Shown here one piece after another: positions 46,501 through 54,602 of a stretch of 64,000 nucleotides of DNA; position 1 is the stretch's first letter; each line of letters begins with the position of its first letter. The notes under the pieces are model-generated. The model did not search any database. It saw only the letters and a list, made by a program, of their open reading frames with translations, and was not told the DNA's origin. The stretch comes from Leadbetterella lacunae. GTDB lineage: Bacteria > Bacteroidota > Bacteroidia > Cytophagales > Spirosomataceae. The stretch spans positions 4,154,001-4,218,000 of the forward strand of contig NZ_JBHRYQ010000001.1 in the NCBI RefSeq assembly GCF_042649125.1, written 5' to 3'. A program made the translations under genes and the position numbers.

Positions 46501-48799
46501 TTGCAGGGGTACTTTTTCTAATCGAATTGATTATAGCCCCACTTATTTTAATGTTTACCTGAGCAGACGGACTCTTACACGAATTACTATCTTTTTGAGC
46601 CACGAAGTATATCATTTCCGTAGTTTCGCTTGTGTTTATGCTTGGTTTGGGAATTTCGTCACCTGACTGATTCATCCAGATTTCGGTATGCTTCGCTAAT
46701 AATTCAGGGTTTATGGTAGGGTCAGTTTGATTTTGACAAAATCCATAAATTTCTTTTATTATCGGGGCATTCGGTATGTCATCTACCGAAAGAACTGCCT
46801 CATTTGACCAAATAGCGGGTTCGCACTCACCTGAAATTTTACATTTAATAATGGCTTGATTATCAGAAAGTGGTAGGTTTTCTAAAGTAAGCCTGGGAGC
46901 ATTTTCTCCAACTGCTTCGTCATTTTTGTACCAAGTATAAATTAGAGTACCTGAGCCAGTTGCTTCAATTTCAAAACTTGCCGTTGTATTTTCGCAAACA
47001 ATCACATTTTCAGGCTGTTTACTTATGCTGGGTTTGGGCTTTACCGTAATTATTGCTGTTTCTGAGTTTATAGTGCTGCATTTGCCGCTAACCTCAACCG
47101 TGTAATTTCCGGAGGCGGTATTTGTGATATTCTCAAAAGCTAAACTCGCATTGGTTTCGTCCTCGATTGGGTTTGAATCTTTTAGCCATTTGTATGAAAA
47201 AGGCCCTTCGCCACCCGCAACTACACTCAGTGTTTGGGTTCCACCTTCGCATAATATGGCGGATGCTGGTTCCGTAGTTATTTTGGTATTTTCTAGGATT
47301 GTTAGACTTAAGTTGCTGGTATCTGAGTAGCAACCTGTAGTATTGTTTTTTACGAAAAATTTGAAATCGTAAGTTCCTGCGTTTTTAATTGTTGGTAGTG
47401 TAATTTCATTTGTTTGGTTTAGCGAAGCATTACGTATTTCCTCAAATCCATTGAGTTCATTTTCGCCTTTGGTAAAATAAAAGTGACTTGGATCATGGGT
47501 CAAATCCGAAATTTCAAGATTTAGAATAGCAGCGGACGGACATATTTCCTCGGTTAGGATTGCTTTTGCACTTGGTCTGTTTATCACCTTAGCTTCAAAT
47601 TCTCTTCTAAAACTTTCACAGCCCTTATTATCTTTTTGGGAAATGTAATATTTGCTAGTTTCTGATATTTTTGGCGTTTCAAAACTCGTAGAATTCTTAA
47701 GCAAAGCATTTGTTAAAGTATCTTTGTACCAATTAAAATTTCCAATCTCTAAAGTCTCAAAAGTAAAAACTGAAGGTCCACAAAATGACTGATCATTGGG
47801 CGGAGTGGGGGCAAGTGGCCTTTGGTTTATTGTATAGCCTGTTCGAGTAGCGTTTAATGTACATGTGCCTTCCGAAATGCTTCCATCATTACTTTGAGTT
47901 TTGGTTAAAAAATCTACACTTAATCTAAATCCGAGTTCACTGCTTTGTATGCCCGTAACTGTTAGTCTTTCGGTTTTTGTGCCCGCATAATTTTCATCGT
48001 CGGATATGGATTGGTAAGTGCTCGCAGCAATCGGTTTGGTGAGCCAATCAAAGGCTTGGGCTGTTCCTACTATTTTGGAAGAGAAGAATTCTATAGTATC
48101 ACCTTCACAAAAAGGTGTGGAAGCGGTTGGTTGAATGGCACTTAGGCTGTTTATGTGAAGCTTAGAAATTGTCGAGTTGTTTGTACAGCCTTGTTGGTCA
48201 GTAGCTTCTGCGAAATATCTGTTTAAATGAAAAGAAGTGGTAGCGGAATTTATTGACAAACTTGCGGTGGTAGCGTTAGCGTATTTTCCACTATTGTTTA
48301 TTTGCGAGAATCCTCCTGTTTCGTCTGCTTCAAACCATTTGTAGGATAAGGCACTTGCTCCTTGGGCATTGGCATAAAAAATCACGGAGCTTCCATTGCA
48401 TATATATTGGTCTTGGCTGATAAAATCAAAAGTAGGCTGCTGGGGGCTTATGGTGTGTTCGTTGCTGATGGTCGTTTCTGTGCCATTTGAGATTAATACG
48501 CGTACTTTTATGGGTACCGTGATTGTATAAAAAGTATGGGAAATATTTCCCTCGTTTGTGCTTGGGTCACCATTTGCGGAATTTACATTTTGCCAAACCG
48601 ATAGGCTTTCAGAGTATGTTTGAAACTGATACGAGGTGGCGTTTTGTACTTTGGCAGAAACTTTTAAATCACCGCCTTTACATACAAAGGCAAACTCGGG
48701 TGAAAGCTTAAGTGTGAAACTGGGAGTTTGTGCAAATCCTGAAATTGATACTAATAAAAATACTTTTAGAAAGTAGTGCTTTAATTTAAAAATTGTCAT
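40595..48799 (-). CDS. Giant secreted multi-domain protein with T9SS sorting domain
   Basis: This 2734-residue protein has a signal peptide (about 1-23, ending GFAQ) and a type A T9SS C-terminal domain ('NPSRNHSEIKLYFPEADPKTLKIQDILGRQVF', ending 'GIYTISG'). Between lie many Ig-like and cysteine-rich repeats of forms such as 'VCLGQSAILKASACNGQIIWSNAELGNQITVSP'. About residues 1600-2370 look like two copies of one roughly 400-residue block (compare 'FTADGQNLKWYTSEVGG' and 'FTANGENLKWYSSRTGR'). It is likely exported and anchored on the cell surface, as an adhesin or matrix protein. No enzyme domain was seen. Confidence 0.93.
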   Translation of the reverse strand: MTIFKLKHYFLKVFLLVSISGFAQTPSFTLKLSPEFAFVCKGGDLKVSAKVQNATSYQFQTYSESLSVWQNVNSANGDPSTNEGNISHTFYTITVPIKVRVLISNGTETTISNEHTISPQQPTFDFISQDQYICNGSSVIFYANAQGASALSYKWFEADETGGFSQINNSGKYANATTASLSINSATTSFHLNRYFAEATDQQGCTNNSTISKLHINSLSAIQPTASTPFCEGDTIEFFSSKIVGTAQAFDWLTKPIAASTYQSISDDENYAGTKTERLTVTGIQSSELGFRLSVDFLTKTQSNDGSISEGTCTLNATRTGYTINQRPLAPTPPNDQSFCGPSVFTFETLEIGNFNWYKDTLTNALLKNSTSFETPKISETSKYYISQKDNKGCESFRREFEAKVINRPSAKAILTEEICPSAAILNLEISDLTHDPSHFYFTKGENELNGFEEIRNASLNQTNEITLPTIKNAGTYDFKFFVKNNTTGCYSDTSNLSLTILENTKITTEPASAILCEGGTQTLSVVAGGEGPFSYKWLKDSNPIEDETNASLAFENITNTASGNYTVEVSGKCSTINSETAIITVKPKPSISKQPENVIVCENTTASFEIEATGSGTLIYTWYKNDEAVGENAPRLTLENLPLSDNQAIIKCKISGECEPAIWSNEAVLSVDDIPNAPIIKEIYGFCQNQTDPTINPELLAKHTEIWMNQSGDEIPKPSINTSETTEMIYFVAQKDSNSCKSPSAQVNIKISGAIINSIRKSTPAICETGNFNSEAIIYSLLTHIESEDLPISYQLYLDEKEISENSEGNFTVQSPGLYTLKVQKGFCSIENEVNINSLIPEIKNEITTQNVSVCLGQNATLYASGDFTAGAFNWWQDPYTGFNLATGESFTIQNIQNPQTIYVSYLAQKDDLYCESERKAIEISLKPSLELDIIATPPLCGDQNSGSIKINPETGIEPFSFSINSEESIPSGEFLNLAEGEYQIKVSDAEGCIKDTLVVLEKTNKITILQQPQNVIKCKTNVANFSITATNYTSVIWQRKTPLETDFTDIIGETNLNLKIGNSGDSENPHLSEYRVKLSSADCEVFSEVASLFVNSVEGSNASTTVCEGQPLTYDLASYEITGNINTSQWQYRVGTSGSWSDLESGGDSIYSFAEIRKENEGYYRNRIVFETSESGTCIINTSSSGRKLTVVIPEVPTLEGNTTVCLGQSAILKASACNGQIIWSNAELGNQITVSPTASTYYKAKCLTENCESWSVDSLLVEVIPFQTTAPVVSVNKTTFCQNEEIILNATTCEGEIVWSNGEKGVEVKLIANESFEISAICKGELCSSGTSNILKIEVISPLIAGEISTNTTINCAGFNPGVINSLIDPTGGKNIKVFWQMSENCNTNSPNWVTIANETGLSFNPSALSVSTCFRRIVSDSCTSFLSSNISEIKINPDPQIEIETSVDSLCFGLNTQLTSNIIGGVSPCEITWQKNYTSSSQSSSNWETVGTASSFNFVAENVKETTKVFLRAIIDCELSSCKKAYSAPLEIWMFPSVNFEQNFTDSTICEGNQITLTASGCKSEVVWSNGSFGENITVTPITNTSYSATCSQFCGSESKSFNINVLPGIPKPISTTPASVLFPNPLLFTADGQNLKWYTSEVGGIAETTNPTRNDVGMYTYYVSQTIGICESPRLKIEAEILAQLAINSQTEEFRNCAGNLATFEIEAKGAGEIKYLWQRKRQNEPDFSDLNSESRYIENFDTETLKVRSIGNDENPDGTLFRCILKDDFATLTSANATLWANKLDGRLDNQKKCLGQLLEFNLNTTHRISGTPLSINWQSRPGTNTEWTNLQDNHQIIGSETLHLRIRDLGIENEMQYRCSVLFENTAGTCVENTDLSTVTVGEFPPTPDPKSFEFCQGDKSPKLELFLDKQYDDFWYLENSELSTEYKSQPKIDTETPGDFVLFYRIENKAGCSSELVTVPVKIHPEAPYPFNTTPSSVKEGTELVFTANGENLKWYSSRTGRTFKEESPRYTKVDQYDHYVSQTSAFGCEGPRLYIESEILPILTIKTNPSDQTNCNGNTVTFSIKAESDYPITYQWQIKTPSDVGFRNIEGANDKNYKIPDVGDELHPHLSLFRCIVKDQERTEISSEARLFVNEVLPGISDLTFCAGSSVTFNDLKSTFIGDYAQIEWQLKDGSSYETQITTLSESEGESIDNLKTGTYRLRFAFTTKESSTCIRYSDNFQVVVNPLPTLSQNKQFEVCQFELKDNLKLGLANGTKWYLGQKDSISLTGTPKFLEAGNFEYWIDFTDQNSCVSPRQKVTIEVNESPEKPKLDTVYSFCKYSDPIKILKSEPQSIYWFKDLRDDDPTEDFFVLKSSEISPQVFYAASISENACFSDKVKVTMIQKTCYEPTNTLACNELSQNLEASTAWRDFYTKEGKVVIRINTNGQFLGKTKISYALTENTYFKDQNNTEFYPRHFNLQTEKPFKSPISIRFFMSNQEIDSFKTIKNTFAFETALIHYIGPNQDCELTNNPLENSYWLIDHGFWQNTEDVNFSYLEAQVAGSGEYLLWDAVVPNATLSAEIKENPELKIDQNNDLSNGSYQISKKSFDTEYFSLKTFKLPTSSLILTDSKPFNDKNIYGLSYDYGNQIKMKLNEVEVVWQPKKLKCMAIGNPSRNHSEIKLYFPEADPKTLKIQDILGRQVFIQGFETKEDYIKISASTNSGIYTISGLNNNLQKCSTKILIY

Positions 48800-48907
48800 A
48801 GTTGGGGTGATTTCTAACTAAAATTAAAAATTTAAAACAAAAAAACCGACGAAACGCCGGTAATTTTGTATCTAACCCTAACCATTATGAAGTATATTCT
48901 TTGTAAA
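48800..48907. other. Promoter region of the giant gene and downstream of the miniprotein
   Basis: An AT-rich region without a gene. A weak inverted repeat (CCGACG/CGCCGG) at about 48845-48859 could be a weak terminator for either side. Confidence 0.3.
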
Positions 48908-49051
48908 TTATTTTTTAATATCTGATTTTAATAAACTAATCAGTTGGTATAAGCCAACTACAAAAAGTACCAATGTGCTCAATAAAATTATGGGAATATT
49001 GAGAGGTAAGGCTGAAATACCTGTTTGTTCTAGCTTATTAAATAATTCCAT
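48908..49051 (-). CDS. 47-residue membrane miniprotein
   Basis: The reverse-strand frame from ATG at 49051 to TAA at 48908 encodes MELFNKLEQTGISALPLNIP followed by a hydrophobic helix (IILLSTLVLFVVGLYQLISLL) and a basic end (KSDIKK). This is a single-pass small protein with a charged N-terminus. Codon use and the uninterrupted signal suggest it is real. It lies upstream of the giant T9SS gene on the same strand, 108 bases before it, so it might share its mRNA. No homologue is recalled. Confidence 0.5.
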   Translation of the reverse strand: MELFNKLEQTGISALPLNIPIILLSTLVLFVVGLYQLISLLKSDIKK

Positions 49052-49534
49052 GGGTGTTACTGTTTTGGTTAACAAAGTAAATAAAAATGCATCTAGGTCT
49101 TTAGCGTATAAATACGTAATCTGTATTTTTTTAGATCATTTTTATTAAACGGTTGATAAAAATTAATCGGCTTTGTGCTAATTTTCTTTTAAGACCATCC
49201 TAACATCCAGAAGTCACATACATTCTAGAAATATTGTACTTTTAATGCTTTTAAGTGCTGTTTTGCATTAGGTTTTAGTCTAATTCTGGTATTCTATTTA
49301 ACTCACCTTATTCTTTAATTAGTATTTGTTTCGTTTAATCTTATGTATGTCCGTAAACCATTTGTGGGTTTTAAGGTCAAATGCATTGTGTTTAAATATA
49401 AACGAAATTTCTTATGTGATTTAATATTGAAATGCATCCAAAAAGTTATTTTTTGGGACGTTTTTTTTTAATTTTTCAATCTTTTTTTAAGGAGAAAAAT
49501 CATTTCTCTCGTATTGTATATTGAGCTAAGGTTT
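49052..49534. other. AT-rich gap with one terminator-like hairpin
   Basis: I see no gene here. At 49438-49470 the stem CCAAAAA/TTTTTTGG with a GTTA loop is followed closely by nine T on the plus strand, which resembles a terminator, but no plus-strand gene lies upstream; it may end a small RNA or be chance. Confidence 0.3.
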
Positions 49535-49857
49535 TAATAGAAAATTACTGTCAAACGGGAAAAAAATAGGAAATAAATCTTTACATCGCCCTGCACTGTT
49601 TGAGCACTGTTAAAATTCTTTTGGAAGGATATTTTAATTAGAATATTGACAATAAGAATTTTAATTGTGCGAGTTTGCAGGGTGCTGTTTTTTTTGCTCC
49701 GTTTTTTTTCGAAAAAAAATGGAGGCCCCGCTGGCAGGCGACCCAGTTAATGAAAGGAGGTGTTTTTCAAAATGGTTAAAAAATGGCTTCAATGGTAGGT
49801 TTAAGCTATGTTTTCTTTAAAAATAAAATTTACCCGTTTGACAGTAATAGAAAATTA
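49535..49857. mobile_element. MITE-like 297-bp non-autonomous element with 13-bp flanking repeats
   Basis: The unit 49548-49844 begins CTGTCAAACGGG and ends CCCGTTTGACAG, a perfect 12-bp terminal inverted repeat. Both sides are flanked by the identical 13-bp direct repeat TAATAGAAAATTA (49535-49547 and 49845-49857), as left by target duplication. Inside lie a long imperfect hairpin (49587-49620 with 49654-49684, sharing TTAAAATTCTT, GCAC and CCCTGCA) and a 28-bp palindrome at 49697-49724. No transposase is encoded, so it would move in trans. A 13-bp duplication is in the range of IS4-type elements (inference). Confidence 0.7.
49697..49724. repeat. 28-bp palindrome inside the MITE-like element
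   Basis: CTCC, then eight T, CG, eight A and GGAG form a nearly perfect palindrome with one G-T mismatch at the fifth position. It would form a strong hairpin in RNA or extruded DNA. Confidence 0.65.
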
Positions 49858-49880
49858 ATTTTTAATAATTTGAAACAGAT

Positions 49881-50399
49881 ATGATGAAAAAGAAAAGTTT
49901 GATGTTTGCAGCGATGGTTTTGGTAGGTATGAGTGCTTATGCACAGCGTCCAGGTGGCGGTGGAGGCGGTCAAGGTGGTGGAAGACCACAAGGGCAAGGC
50001 GAAAGACCAAGTGCCGCCCAGATGATGGCAATGCTTGATAAAAACAACGACGGTAAAATAGACAAAACGGAGGCATCTAACAGTCCCAATAAACGTTTTG
50101 CTGAAAATTATGATAGATTAGATGCAAATGGCGATGGCTTTATAGACCAAGCGGAGTTGTCAAATATGGGAAGGCCAAACGGTGAAAAACCAAAAGCGGT
50201 GAATGCCAAAAGTGCATTAAAAGATATGGATGCAAACAAAGACGGAAAACTTGACAAAGAGGAAGTTTCTCAGAAAAACAACAAGGCATTAGTTAAAAGC
50301 TTTGATAAAATAGATACCAATGCAGATGGTTTCTTGGATAAATCAGAATTGGATACTTTTGCAAAAGAAGCAAAAGATAGAAGAAAAGACCAAGAATAA
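49881..50399 (+). CDS. Secreted EF-hand calcium-binding protein
   Basis: This 172-residue protein has a signal peptide (about 1-22, ending AYAQ), a Gly/Arg/Gln-rich linker, and four EF-hand loops with good ligand spacing: DKNNDGKIDKTE, DANGDGFIDQAE, DANKDGKLDKEE and DTNADGFLDKSE. It would bind calcium outside the cytoplasm. It starts 24 bases after the flanking repeat of the MITE-like element, so the element lies in its leader or promoter. The ATG at 49884 is an alternative start. Confidence 0.88.
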   Translation: MMKKKSLMFAAMVLVGMSAYAQRPGGGGGGQGGGRPQGQGERPSAAQMMAMLDKNNDGKIDKTEASNSPNKRFAENYDRLDANGDGFIDQAELSNMGRPNGEKPKAVNAKSALKDMDANKDGKLDKEEVSQKNNKALVKSFDKIDTNADGFLDKSELDTFAKEAKDRRKDQE

Positions 50400-50420
50400 T
50401 ATTTGTACCAAAAACAAAAA

Positions 50421-50455
50421 AAAGAGGCAGTTTGTGAATCACAAACTGCCTCTTT
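50421..50455. terminator. Bidirectional terminator between the EF-hand gene and katG
   Basis: AAAGAGGCAGTTTGTG and CACAAACTGCCTCTTT form a perfect 16-bp stem around AAT. T-rich or A-rich flanks on both sides allow termination of both convergent transcripts. Confidence 0.9.
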
Positions 50456-50477
50456 AGTTATAATTCTATCTGATTGG

Positions 50478-52706
50478 TTAAGCCAAGTCAAATCTGTCTA
50501 AGTTCATAACTTTGGTCCATGCTGCTACAAAATCCTTTAAGAATTTATCTTGAGAATCTGCACATCCATAAACTTCAGCTATGGCTCTTAATTCTGAGTT
50601 TGAACCAAATACCAAGTCTGTTCTAGATGCAGTGGCCACCTTCTTTCCTGTACTTCTATTTCTACCTTCAAAGAAGTCAGCGTGGGCGGTTGTTGGTGTC
50701 CAAACAGTGCTTATATCTAATAAATTCACAAAGAAATCATTAGTTAAGCTTTCTGGATTACTTGTAAATACCCCGTGCTGCGATTTGTCAAAATTGGTAT
50801 TTAAAACTCGCATACCTCCTACTAAAACCGTCATCTCAGGAGCAGTTAGGGTTAAAAGCTGAGCTTTATCAATCAGCATTTTCTCCTCAGGGGTAGTATA
50901 ATGTCCTTTTCTATAGTTTCTAAAACCATCCGCCAAAGGCTCTAATACAGCAAACGACTCAACGTCTGTTTGTTCTTGTGAAGCGTCAGTTCTACCCGGA
51001 GTAAATGGCACCGTGATAGTTTTGCCTGCATTTTTTGCCGCTAGTTCTATTCCTACTGACCCACCTAACACTATAAGGTCTGCCAAAGATACGGTGTTTC
51101 CTTCTTTGTTAAATTCAGCTTGAATACCTTCAAGTACATCCAATACTTTGGCTAACTGAACCGGATTGTTAACTGACCAATACTTTTGGGGAGATAATCT
51201 CACACGAGCACCATTTGCCCCACCTCTTTTGTCTGATCCGCGGAAAGTAGAAGCAGACGCCCAAGCAGTAGAAACGAGTTCAGATATACTTAAGCCAGAA
51301 GCTGCGATTTTTTCTTTAAGAACCACGATGTCATTTGCATTTATCGGAGTACCAGTAGCCGCTGGAATCGGGTCTTGCCAAATCAAATCTTCAGCCGGAA
51401 CCTCAGGTCCTACATATCTTACTTTTGGACCCATGTCTCTGTGTGTCAGCTTAAACCATGCTCTTGCAAATGCGTCGGCAAACTGGTCTGGATTGTCATG
51501 AAACCTCTTAGAAATTGGTCCATATATTGGATCCATTTTTAGAGCAATGTCAGTAGTAAACATAATAGGAGCATGACGTTTCTCTGGGTTGTGAGCATCA
51601 GGTACAGTATCGGCACCCATTCCGTGTTTTGGTATCCATTGGTGTGCTCCGGCTGGGCTTTTGGTTAACTCCCAATCAAATCCCATAAGATTCCAGAAAT
51701 AGTTATTGCTCCACTTTGTTGGTGTTGAGGTCCAAGCACCTTCTAGTCCTGAAGTAATCGTAAACTCGCCATTTCCGGTTCCAAAACTATTTTTCCATCC
51801 TAAACCTTGCTCTTCTATACTTGCACCTGCTGGTTCGGCACCTACATATTCGCCTGGGTCAGCGGCACCGTGTGCTTTTCCAAATGTGTGTCCACCCGCT
51901 ATCAAAGCTACCGTTTCTTCGTCGTTCATGGCCATTCTTCCAAATGTCTCGCGAATGTCTTTAGCTGCCGCAAGTGGATCTGGGTTACCATTTGGACCTT
52001 CTGGGTTTACATATATAAGTCCCATTTGTACAGCAGCCAGAGGGTTTTCTAATTCACGATCTCCCGTATATCTTTTGTCTGCTAGCCATTCACCTTCTGA
52101 TCCCCAATAGATGTCTTCTTCTGGCTCCCAAACATCAGCACGGCCACCACCAAAGCCGAATGTTTTAAAGCCCATAGATTCTAAAGCACAGTTTCCGGCA
52201 AGAATCATTAAGTCAGCCCAGGAGATTTTCTTGCCATACTTTTGTTTAATCGGCCAAAGCAATTGACGAGCCTTGTCTAAGTTTCCGTTATCTGGCCAGC
52301 TGTTAAGTGGAGCAAATCTTTGACCACCAGCTCCAGCACCACCACGGCCGTCAGCTATACGGTATGTGCCCGCACTGTGCCATGCCATACGAATAAAAAA
52401 TGGACCATAATGGCCATAGTCTGCCGGCCACCACTCTTGCGAGTTGGTCATGAGTTCATATATATCTTTCTTTAAAGTAGCAAAATCTAGCGATTTAAAT
52501 GCATCTGCATAGTTAAAATCGGGATCCATCGGGTCAGACAAAGTAGAGTGTTGACGAAGGATTCCTAAGTTTAATTGATTTGGCCACCAATCTTGATTTC
52601 TGGTTCCGCCACCAGCACTTTGGTTTACTGCTCCGTGATTAAAAGGGCATTTTGCCTCTCCATTTGTAGATGAGCCCGCGGCTCCATTTGCATGAGTATT
52701 GTCCAT
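50478..52706 (-). CDS. katG: Catalase-peroxidase KatG
   Basis: This 742-residue protein is a bifunctional heme catalase-peroxidase that destroys hydrogen peroxide. The distal heme motif is FFIRMAWHSAGTYR (Arg106, Trp109, His110) and the proximal one is LIAGGHTFGKAHGA. The long duplicated second peroxidase-like half is present, as expected. It is cytoplasmic and starts 'MDNTHANGAAGSSTNGEAKCPFNHGAVNQ', a standard N-terminus. The region before the gene (52707-53168) holds only an AT-rich promoter area. It is probably induced by oxidative stress. Confidence 0.98.
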   Translation of the reverse strand: MDNTHANGAAGSSTNGEAKCPFNHGAVNQSAGGGTRNQDWWPNQLNLGILRQHSTLSDPMDPDFNYADAFKSLDFATLKKDIYELMTNSQEWWPADYGHYGPFFIRMAWHSAGTYRIADGRGGAGAGGQRFAPLNSWPDNGNLDKARQLLWPIKQKYGKKISWADLMILAGNCALESMGFKTFGFGGGRADVWEPEEDIYWGSEGEWLADKRYTGDRELENPLAAVQMGLIYVNPEGPNGNPDPLAAAKDIRETFGRMAMNDEETVALIAGGHTFGKAHGAADPGEYVGAEPAGASIEEQGLGWKNSFGTGNGEFTITSGLEGAWTSTPTKWSNNYFWNLMGFDWELTKSPAGAHQWIPKHGMGADTVPDAHNPEKRHAPIMFTTDIALKMDPIYGPISKRFHDNPDQFADAFARAWFKLTHRDMGPKVRYVGPEVPAEDLIWQDPIPAATGTPINANDIVVLKEKIAASGLSISELVSTAWASASTFRGSDKRGGANGARVRLSPQKYWSVNNPVQLAKVLDVLEGIQAEFNKEGNTVSLADLIVLGGSVGIELAAKNAGKTITVPFTPGRTDASQEQTDVESFAVLEPLADGFRNYRKGHYTTPEEKMLIDKAQLLTLTAPEMTVLVGGMRVLNTNFDKSQHGVFTSNPESLTNDFFVNLLDISTVWTPTTAHADFFEGRNRSTGKKVATASRTDLVFGSNSELRAIAEVYGCADSQDKFLKDFVAAWTKVMNLDRFDLA

Positions 52707-53168
52707 AGTTGTTTTAATTATTTTTTGTAAAAGTAAGTTTAATGTTTTAAAAGTTTTTATTGATATTTATTATAATCATATAGATATAATCTATTATAAG
52801 TTTTTTATTCCTTTGAAATTAATAAGTTATCGTGTAAATAAAAATGATAGGCGTCATGCTTGATTAAAACTTAATGGTATTTTAATTGAATGGACTTTGA
52901 TGAAGCTGATATTCTATATTTTGGCCAAACATAATTCCAAAGTAAAAATAAATTTAAGCCCTGTAGAATTGTTCTATTTCAAATAGTAGCGTTAATTAAA
53001 CATGTAGTTTTTACCTTTAAATAAAAAAAATGGGGAATAAAGTAGGACTCTTATCCGAATAATAGTGTACTCTGTTTTTTTTATTTATCTTAAAATCAGA
53101 GAAAAAGAATATTAAAGTATGGAAAGTTTTACTTCTCTATTTTTTGGTTTTTTTTAATAAAGTAGATA
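52707..53168. other. Intergenic promoter region between katG and a flavin reductase
   Basis: The gap holds no gene. On the katG side, 79 bases upstream of its start, is TATAATCTATTATA (52785-52798), a 6-2-6 palindrome similar to but not identical with the PerR box TTATAATnATTATAA. In AT-rich DNA this may be chance. The rest shows nothing clear. Confidence 0.3.
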
Positions 53169-53702
53169 ATGGAACAGATCGTAATAATTTCTGGAAGTAT
53201 TCGGAAGAGGAGTCAAACCCTCAAGATCTCTAAATATTTACATAATTTCATTTTGGAAAAATATGATTACCCTACCGTTTTGGTTGATTTGAAAAAGTAT
53301 AATTTTCCAATATTTAACGAGCGATTTCATTACATAGAAAATCCTACGGCTGAACAGATTGAATTTCGAAATATAATAAATGATGCCAGCCACATTATCA
53401 TTGTTTGTCCGGCGTACAACTTAAGTTTACCAGCAGCAGTAAAAAACATTATAGATTTTTTGACGGAAGAATGGAAGGGGAAAATCGTAGGTTTTACAAC
53501 AATATCTGAAGGTACGTTTGGGGCCAAAAACGTATGGGAGGACTTATCAAAAATCATGACACACCTTAAAGCTTCTCCAATAGAAACAGGTATATTAATG
53601 CCTTCAGTTCAAAATTATTTTGATGAAAACGAAGCTATTGCAGACCCAATATCTATGGAAAAGCATGCGGATGCTTTTGTGAAAAAATTAGTTTCTGATT
53701 GA
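53169..53702 (+). CDS. NAD(P)H-dependent FMN reductase family protein
   Basis: This 177-residue protein has the flavodoxin-like start 'EQIVIISGSIRKRSQTLKISKYL' (the phosphate-binding loop SGSIRKRSQT), then 'ASHIIIVCPAYNLSLPAAVKNIIDFL' and 'KIVGFTTISEGTFGAKNVWEDL'. It binds FMN and reduces quinones or chromate-like acceptors. It lies apart from the flavin reductase at 8646 and differs in sequence, so it is a paralogue. It converges with the MtfA-like gene. Confidence 0.88.
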   Translation: MEQIVIISGSIRKRSQTLKISKYLHNFILEKYDYPTVLVDLKKYNFPIFNERFHYIENPTAEQIEFRNIINDASHIIIVCPAYNLSLPAAVKNIIDFLTEEWKGKIVGFTTISEGTFGAKNVWEDLSKIMTHLKASPIETGILMPSVQNYFDENEAIADPISMEKHADAFVKKLVSD

Positions 53703-53718
53703 TTGTTCTTTAAAAAAA

Positions 53719-54486
53719 CTAAACCTTAGTTTTATGACCAAACATTGTCTTTAAGCGAGCGTAAAGCTCTGGATGTTGCTCTTTTAATAGCCTAGGTTGC
53801 TTAAAGAAATATTCACTCACTACTGCAAAAAACTCGGTTTCGCTACTAGCGGCATAGGTGTCTATATCAGATTCGCCTTTTCTGATTTTCTCCATTTCGT
53901 CTTTCATTAGCTTTATCCATGGAAGCGAATATTTGTGTTGTAGCAAAACCTCAGGAACTCCATCGGTAGCTCCGTCTGCTTTATCTATCAAATGCACAAA
54001 TTCGTGAATGGCCGTGTTAGAATCGTTATTGTCATTCATAAAACCGTCTCTCAAAAAAGGCTTCGACAGTATTACGGTGCTTTGCATGGCTCCGTTTCCT
54101 ACCATACCTACAATATGGTTTTCGCCTTCAAAATTAAAATTTTGGTCAAATGGTTTTGGGTATAAAAGCACCTCATTGATGTGGGTGTACGCCCAGCCTT
54201 CAAACTCAAAAATAGGAATAATGGCGGCTGCCGCAACTAAGGTTTTGTCTGTATCATCTACGGTAGTGTCAACCCCAATTACTTTTACATTAGAGAGAAA
54301 ATTGGCCACTCTTTCATAAAACCCTGCCTTTCTTTCAGATGATAAGTTTTGATAAAACCGAACCTCTTTTTCTAAAATCCCTTTGATTATTTCCTCTTTC
54401 GGGATAGCATTCGGCTTCTTTTTTTTGAATAGTGGACGAATAATTAAAGCCAAAAGAAGTAATAAGGCAACTGCAACGATTATCAT
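53719..54486 (-). CDS. MtfA-like zinc metallopeptidase (M90)
   Basis: This 255-residue protein has one N-terminal transmembrane helix (about 1-19) and the M90 signature 'AIHEFVHLIDKADGATDGVP' (His161, Glu162, His165), with a third ligand in 'SSETEFFAVVSEYFFKQP'. MtfA in enteric bacteria cleaves peptide substrates and binds the repressor Mlc. In Bacteroidota its role is unclear. The N-terminal anchor is an addition relative to the E. coli protein. Confidence 0.88.
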   Translation of the reverse strand: MIIVAVALLLLLALIIRPLFKKKKPNAIPKEEIIKGILEKEVRFYQNLSSERKAGFYERVANFLSNVKVIGVDTTVDDTDKTLVAAAAIIPIFEFEGWAYTHINEVLLYPKPFDQNFNFEGENHIVGMVGNGAMQSTVILSKPFLRDGFMNDNNDSNTAIHEFVHLIDKADGATDGVPEVLLQHKYSLPWIKLMKDEMEKIRKGESDIDTYAASSETEFFAVVSEYFFKQPRLLKEQHPELYARLKTMFGHKTKV

Positions 54487-54602
54487 TTTTATGTTTTTTA
54501 TTCCAATCTCTAAATACGCAAACTGAACAAAGTTACGATTAGAATATCTGATTATGTTGAAATTAAAAACAAAGGCTTTTAACTCAAACTAAAATCATGA
54601 TT

